A stretch of 64,000 bases of DNA, from positions 59,979,847-60,043,846 of the forward strand of contig CM041083.1 of NCBI GenBank assembly GCA_023079485.1, read 5' to 3'. The first letter of the stretch is position 1. Each line of letters opens with the position of its first letter. The notes below the pieces were generated by a model, which worked only from the letters and a program-made list of their open reading frames with translations, searched no databases and was not told the DNA's origin. Positions 59,660 to 64,000 of this stretch are shown here, in pieces. Made by a program: the position numbers and the translations under genes. This DNA comes from Archilochus colubris. Its lineage: Eukaryota; Chordata; Aves; Apodiformes; Trochilidae.

Positions 59660-60113
59660 TCCAAAGGAGGGCAACCAGGCTGGTGAAGGGACTTCAGCAC
59701 AGACCCTATGAGGAGAGGCTGAGGGAGCTGGGGGTGTTCAGACTGGAGAAGAGGAGGCTCAGGGGAGACCTCATCACTCTCTACAACTCCCTGAAAGGAG
59801 GTTGTAACCGGGTGGACGTTGATCTCTTCTCCCAGGCAACTCTCAGCAAGACAAGAGGGCACGGTCTCAAGTTGTGCCAGGGGAGGTTTAGGTTGGACAT
59901 TAGAAAGAATTTCTTTATGGAGAGGGTGATCAGGCATTGGAATGGGCTGCCCAGTGAAGTAGTGGATTCTCTGTCCCTGGAGATATTTAAAAAGAGACTG
60001 GATGTGGCACTGAGTGCCATGGTCTGGTAACTGCAGCGGTAGTGGATCAAGGGTTGGACTTGATGATCTCTGAGGTCCCTTCCAACCCAGCCCATTCTAT
60101 AATTCTATGATTT
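59660..60113 (+). mobile_element. CR1 LINE 3' end in DGKI intron 1
   Basis: The + strand frame reads [20 protein letters not shown], then [20 protein letters not shown] and [20 protein letters not shown], the ORF2 C-terminus. It is followed by TTGGACTTGATGATCTCTGAGG, CCCTTCCAACC and ATTCTATAATTCTATGA. It is of the same young subfamily as the copies at 43452 and 52060. Confidence 0.96.
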
Positions 60114-60187
60114 TGTCTCTGTAAGGAAAGGGTGCCTCTAGCTCTAGGTAAATTAGCTGCTGGAGAGTCTGCCATAAAGTAGAGATT

Positions 60188-60211
60188 TTTATTATTTTTT
60201 TTTTTTTTTTA
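60188..60211 (+). repeat. T-rich run
   Basis: A nearly unbroken T stretch in DGKI intron 1, about 75 bases after the CR1 tail. Confidence 0.8.
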
Positions 60212-63200
60212 AGTTGCTGTCAATTTGCATCTGAGATAGCTTAGTAATGTTTTTGAGTCTCTGCATGTGGTAGGGCTTAAAACTGATGTAATTAAACACT
60301 CTTTGTAGCTGAAGTTTTTCTGCAAAGGCTTTATGTACGCAGAGAGACTTCAGCAGAAGGGTTGATGGTCTCGCTGGTGAGTGTGAAGTTTGGGATGATT
60401 CATACCAGACTTAATAAGGCGAGTGATGTGAAAAGGAAAACTTACTGGACACCTGAATAATGTTCTATCAGTCATCTCTCTGTACTTTTACATCTCTGCC
60501 CTGACAGTTTTCTTAGTGTGTGTCATTTCGGGGCAAGCTGAGTACTGCAGGTAAAGGCAGATTCTGTAGGTGGGCTGTTGAAGTGGCAGCTAATGAGACA
60601 GGTTTGCTAACGTGTCTCTTCTGGGTGTAGAAGGCATGGGGTTTGCAGTGAGTCTTGGAGGTGTTTCTGCCCAGGCGATGCCTTTTCATTTTTATTTCAT
60701 TGGTTTTGGCATCTTCCCATTTTGGGGGTGGGTATTAAAATCTATTTATAATGTTCTGTTCTCTCTGTTACCTAGAAGCTTGTTAAAGACATAGGTAGTC
60801 TTGAATTTTTCTGCATGGTGAGTATTTGTAAGGCTTGATAATAAATGCCCATTGGACGAAATATTAGGGGTTTTTTTAGCTTCTTCCTCCTACTTCTCCT
60901 TAATCTAGGCAAGTGTACAAGTCCTGAACCTTTAGTTGTAAAAGCCTTTCCCTAAGTGTCTCTTGATGCATATTACTTATTCTGCTTGACCTAGGATGTG
61001 TGCAAAACCATACGTTTTCTTCGTATCCTTGGATTTCCACACTTTTTCTTCTTTTGATTTCCCACAAATAATATGTACTCCCTCATTGGTCCGAAACAGT
61101 TTGAGTAGACAGAAGAGTAGGAAACTTCCACAATGGGCCTCCACTGAGCTCTCCATACACCCCAGGCTCCTTAGATTGCTATAATTTTGGTAAATTATGG
61201 TGCTGAAATACATTTGTAAAAGTAAATGACTATATTATATACAAGAAAATCTATTTATGTTGGCATTTGTACTCCCTTATCCACTTATACCAGGCTTCAC
61301 AGAGACTTTCAAACAGCTTATTTAGGATTTTCTATGCAGTTGCATTATGTTGATGTACACCTGTATAGCTGTATTTATAAATGCAAAAAAACCCCAACAG
61401 TTAGAACTTGCTTAAAAAAAGTTCATTAAAGTGCATGTAAAAAAATCCCGTAGGTGCCAGCTGAAGGAAAGAAAAAGGAGGCTGAAAGAGAGTTCAAGGT
61501 ATTGTCACAAGACAGAAAAAGAAGAAAAATATTTCCTGTAGCAATTTAATGTTAATAACTCCCTATTATGAAACCATGGTTTTACCTGAGGCTTAAAGTA
61601 AAATTTTAAAGTTTTTTTTTCTAAACAACAACTGTCCTTTCATTATAATTTAGATCTAGTTAGCTAATGACATAGTTGGAGAATGCAAGTAACTTATTGG
61701 TTTCTCTAGAATTGTACCAAACCCACAAAAGTAGCACAGTTCAGAAAACATTTTTTTCTACTGATGTGTCCGGTGGCTTAAAATGCAGAAACTGCTGTAC
61801 TCAATATGCAATGAATTTGTGTAGTAAATACCAATGTAACCATATTTGTCCCCCATATTGAACCATCAAGAGGAAAACCTTGCTTTAAATAACACAGGTG
61901 TGCCTCACAGGGAGCTCCACACCAATTTTGACCTTGCCCCATTCCCAGCCATACCCATCCTGCACCTGATGCTTATGAAGCTCTTTGTCTGCACCAAAAG
62001 CTCCTTGTTCCATCAAGAGTAGATGTTTGCTTGCTGTTTTCTTTGGAGTAATAAGCTGTAATTATGTATACATACACAGTGGGGATATGCCACTTAGCTG
62101 TGCTTGTGTGTGAGCTAATGGGTTTAAAGTGTGTCTGTTTCTGGGTGTGTGTGTGTGTGCTGCCAACATGCATCCCTTAAGTGGATCTTAATTAGCAGAC
62201 AGGGCGCCCGCCCGGTGCTCTGCAGCGCTGGGCTTGGTGGTGAGGAAGGAAAAGGGTGGTCTGCAATACAGAAGTTGATCCCTTGAGCAGGGGTGTCTTG
62301 CAGGGCTGATTCCTGGGCAGTGGAAGCCCAGAGAAGTCGTCTTCCTTTTCAACCTCATCCACTTAAATGAGGCCAACCAGCTTAGTAGCTGGATGCTAAG
62401 GACAGAATGTTAGCAGCTAAGCTGTGGTTTTTAGGGCTAAGTTTTATCCTACAAATATGAAATTAAGTATCTGAAAGGTGTTTTGGCTTTTCTGCTTAAA
62501 ATTGGAACTGCGGGATCACAAAATAGAAAACTTGTTTTTTTGTTTTTTTTTTTTTCCATAAGCTTGTAGAACCAAAAGTTCACCACTGTTAAGAAGCTTA
62601 CAAACATACAGAAAAAAAAATGAATTAAATATGTATCCCTTCCAGAGAGAAATTCTCTCTCCAGATTAGTTGTTGGAGTAGTATTTACTTACTACATTTC
62701 TAGACTCAACAGAATATTTACAAGACATTGTGACAAAAAGCTAGGGGGTACATTTTTCTTTCCTTTTAATTTTTATTATTTTGACACATGCAAAATTCTG
62801 TGAGGAATGCCATGGTCTCTTTTAGCCAGAGCAGAGACTAGAGTAGCTTTCCAGGGGTAATTCTTGAAGTAGAGAAATTAAGATTATACCAAAGAGAAAC
62901 TCGATAAAAAAAATTTGAAAGCCTTGCAAATAAAGCTCTCTGTGGCAAGTTTCCTGCAGTTGTTTAAGCTCTAAAACCTTACCTGAAATGCAGTCTTGTA
63001 AGTTACTATTTCACTTAGCTTAAACAATTAAAAGGTAAAAATAAAACCCCCAAAAATCACTGCACAAAATCATCACCTTCACCCAGAACCCTCAAATCTC
63101 CTGCCCCCAAATAAAACAATCAAGCTAAAAAGTAAACTAATCAAAACCATTGATAACAGAAATGTTATTTATTTCTTACTCATTTAGAAATATAGGGAAT

Positions 63201-64000
63201 CTTGATAAGTGGCACTAGGAATAAAAATCAAATTATAAGTTTTAATGGCCATCCTGTGAGAGCTCAAGTGGCATTTGGCAAACTCTGGTCACTGGGGAAT
63301 AGCTGATCTGGATAAATGTAACTTCATTTGCCAGGTGGAGCTCCTGCCTGATGTTGCAGGAGGCAGCTTTAGGACTCCCGCTTGGATACAGCTCAGGGAT
63401 TTCCAAAAATGGGGTCATAATGAATTGTCTCAGAGTCTCATCCTGCTAATAGGCTGTGGGTTGGTGGCTTGGTTAGCATGTTTGCTTTTTGGCTACTGTG
63501 GCTTGCCCCAGCAGGAAACCCTGTGTTTCACTTTTAGTAGTGGAAGTGGCTGGAGGCTCTGGTTTTCTTGACTCACGGTGTCCATTGACCATCCAGTGCC
63601 ACTCAGAAATTTGGCTGTTTAAAGTAGTCAGTTTGAGTTTTCCTGATGTTTCCCTCTCACTTGCCAAATGAAGCTGTTTGGGATGTGCTTTGCATGCTTT
63701 CCTGATCCTTTCTCTTCGAGCAGAAGCCAAGAATCAAGTTGGCCTCTTCTTGCACACCATCAGCAATGACTGCTTGTCTGTTTTATCCAAAAGTAGCTGG
63801 AGTTCTAATTAGAGGAAATTTTGTTACTGCATTTGGGGGGGAAAAAAAATAAAATTTTGACAGAGAAATCCTGGGAAATCCCTGATTACACAAGCCTCAT
63901 CACTGTCAATGAGTATTTAAGTACCTGGGATTACAGATGGGGCCTTAAACCAAAATAGAAATTTAAGGATAGGAAACAATGTAATTTATTTTGCTTCATT

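Larger units (their letters stand above)
58786..64000 (+). other. DGKI: DGKI intron 1 (5' part)
   Basis: The intron starts with GTGGGT and runs off the window; intron 1 is very long in mammals. The first 0.5-0.7 kb is the downstream half of the CpG island. A + strand CR1 copy follows (59660-60113), then a poly(T) stretch near 60188-60211 and a short TG microsatellite near 62145-62159. No second exon (C1-domain coding) was recognised before 64000. Confidence 0.85.

Noticed and set aside
59683..60030. 115-codon + strand frame as a possible gene or DGKI exon
   Set aside because: It is the CR1 ORF2 C-terminus, not DGKI coding sequence.

Overview
The window is vertebrate nuclear DNA, almost certainly from a bird. 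It holds many CR1 LINE fragments of avian type, with the GGTCCCTTCCAACC 3' end followed by ATTCTATGATTCTATGA. Its genes are split into short GT-AG exons, introns are T-rich, and a CpG island marks one promoter. No operon, CRISPR array, tRNA or rRNA was found. The species cannot be named from the sequence.

Two genes lie head to tail on the + strand. The first is CREB3L2 (BBF2H7), an ER-anchored bZIP transcription factor of the OASIS family. Exon 1 lies upstream of the window. Positions 1-13551 are the tail of intron 1, eleven coding exons run from 13552 to the stop codon at 44711-44713, and a long 3'UTR probably ends near 51.53 kb. All eleven exons splice in one frame and give 485 residues. 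With the roughly 34 residues of exon 1 in mammals this makes about 519, matching the roughly 520 of the human protein. The acidic N-terminal region, basic region and leucine zipper, transmembrane segment, a site-1-protease-type RxxL site and three lumenal N-glycosylation sequons are all visible and intact.

The second gene is DGKI (diacylglycerol kinase iota). Its promoter and CpG island start near 58.19 kb. First-exon coding sequence ends at a donor after 58785, and the rest of the window to 64000 is intron 1. The same tandem order (CREB3L2, then DGKI) occurs in mammals, which supports both calls. The spacer between them is only about 6.8 kb if the poly(A) call is right. No shared biochemical pathway is implied by the adjacency.

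The remaining sequence is intron or spacer. It carries about eleven CR1 copies of several ages, one likely MIR-type SINE, AT-rich and poly(T) tracts, and a few perfect small inverted repeats. The oddest feature is at the start of DGKI. The ATG matching the human start codon is present, but its frame ends at a TGA overlapping the next conserved ATG, so the conserved N-terminal extension appears to have become an upstream ORF. No previously undescribed multi-gene system was found.
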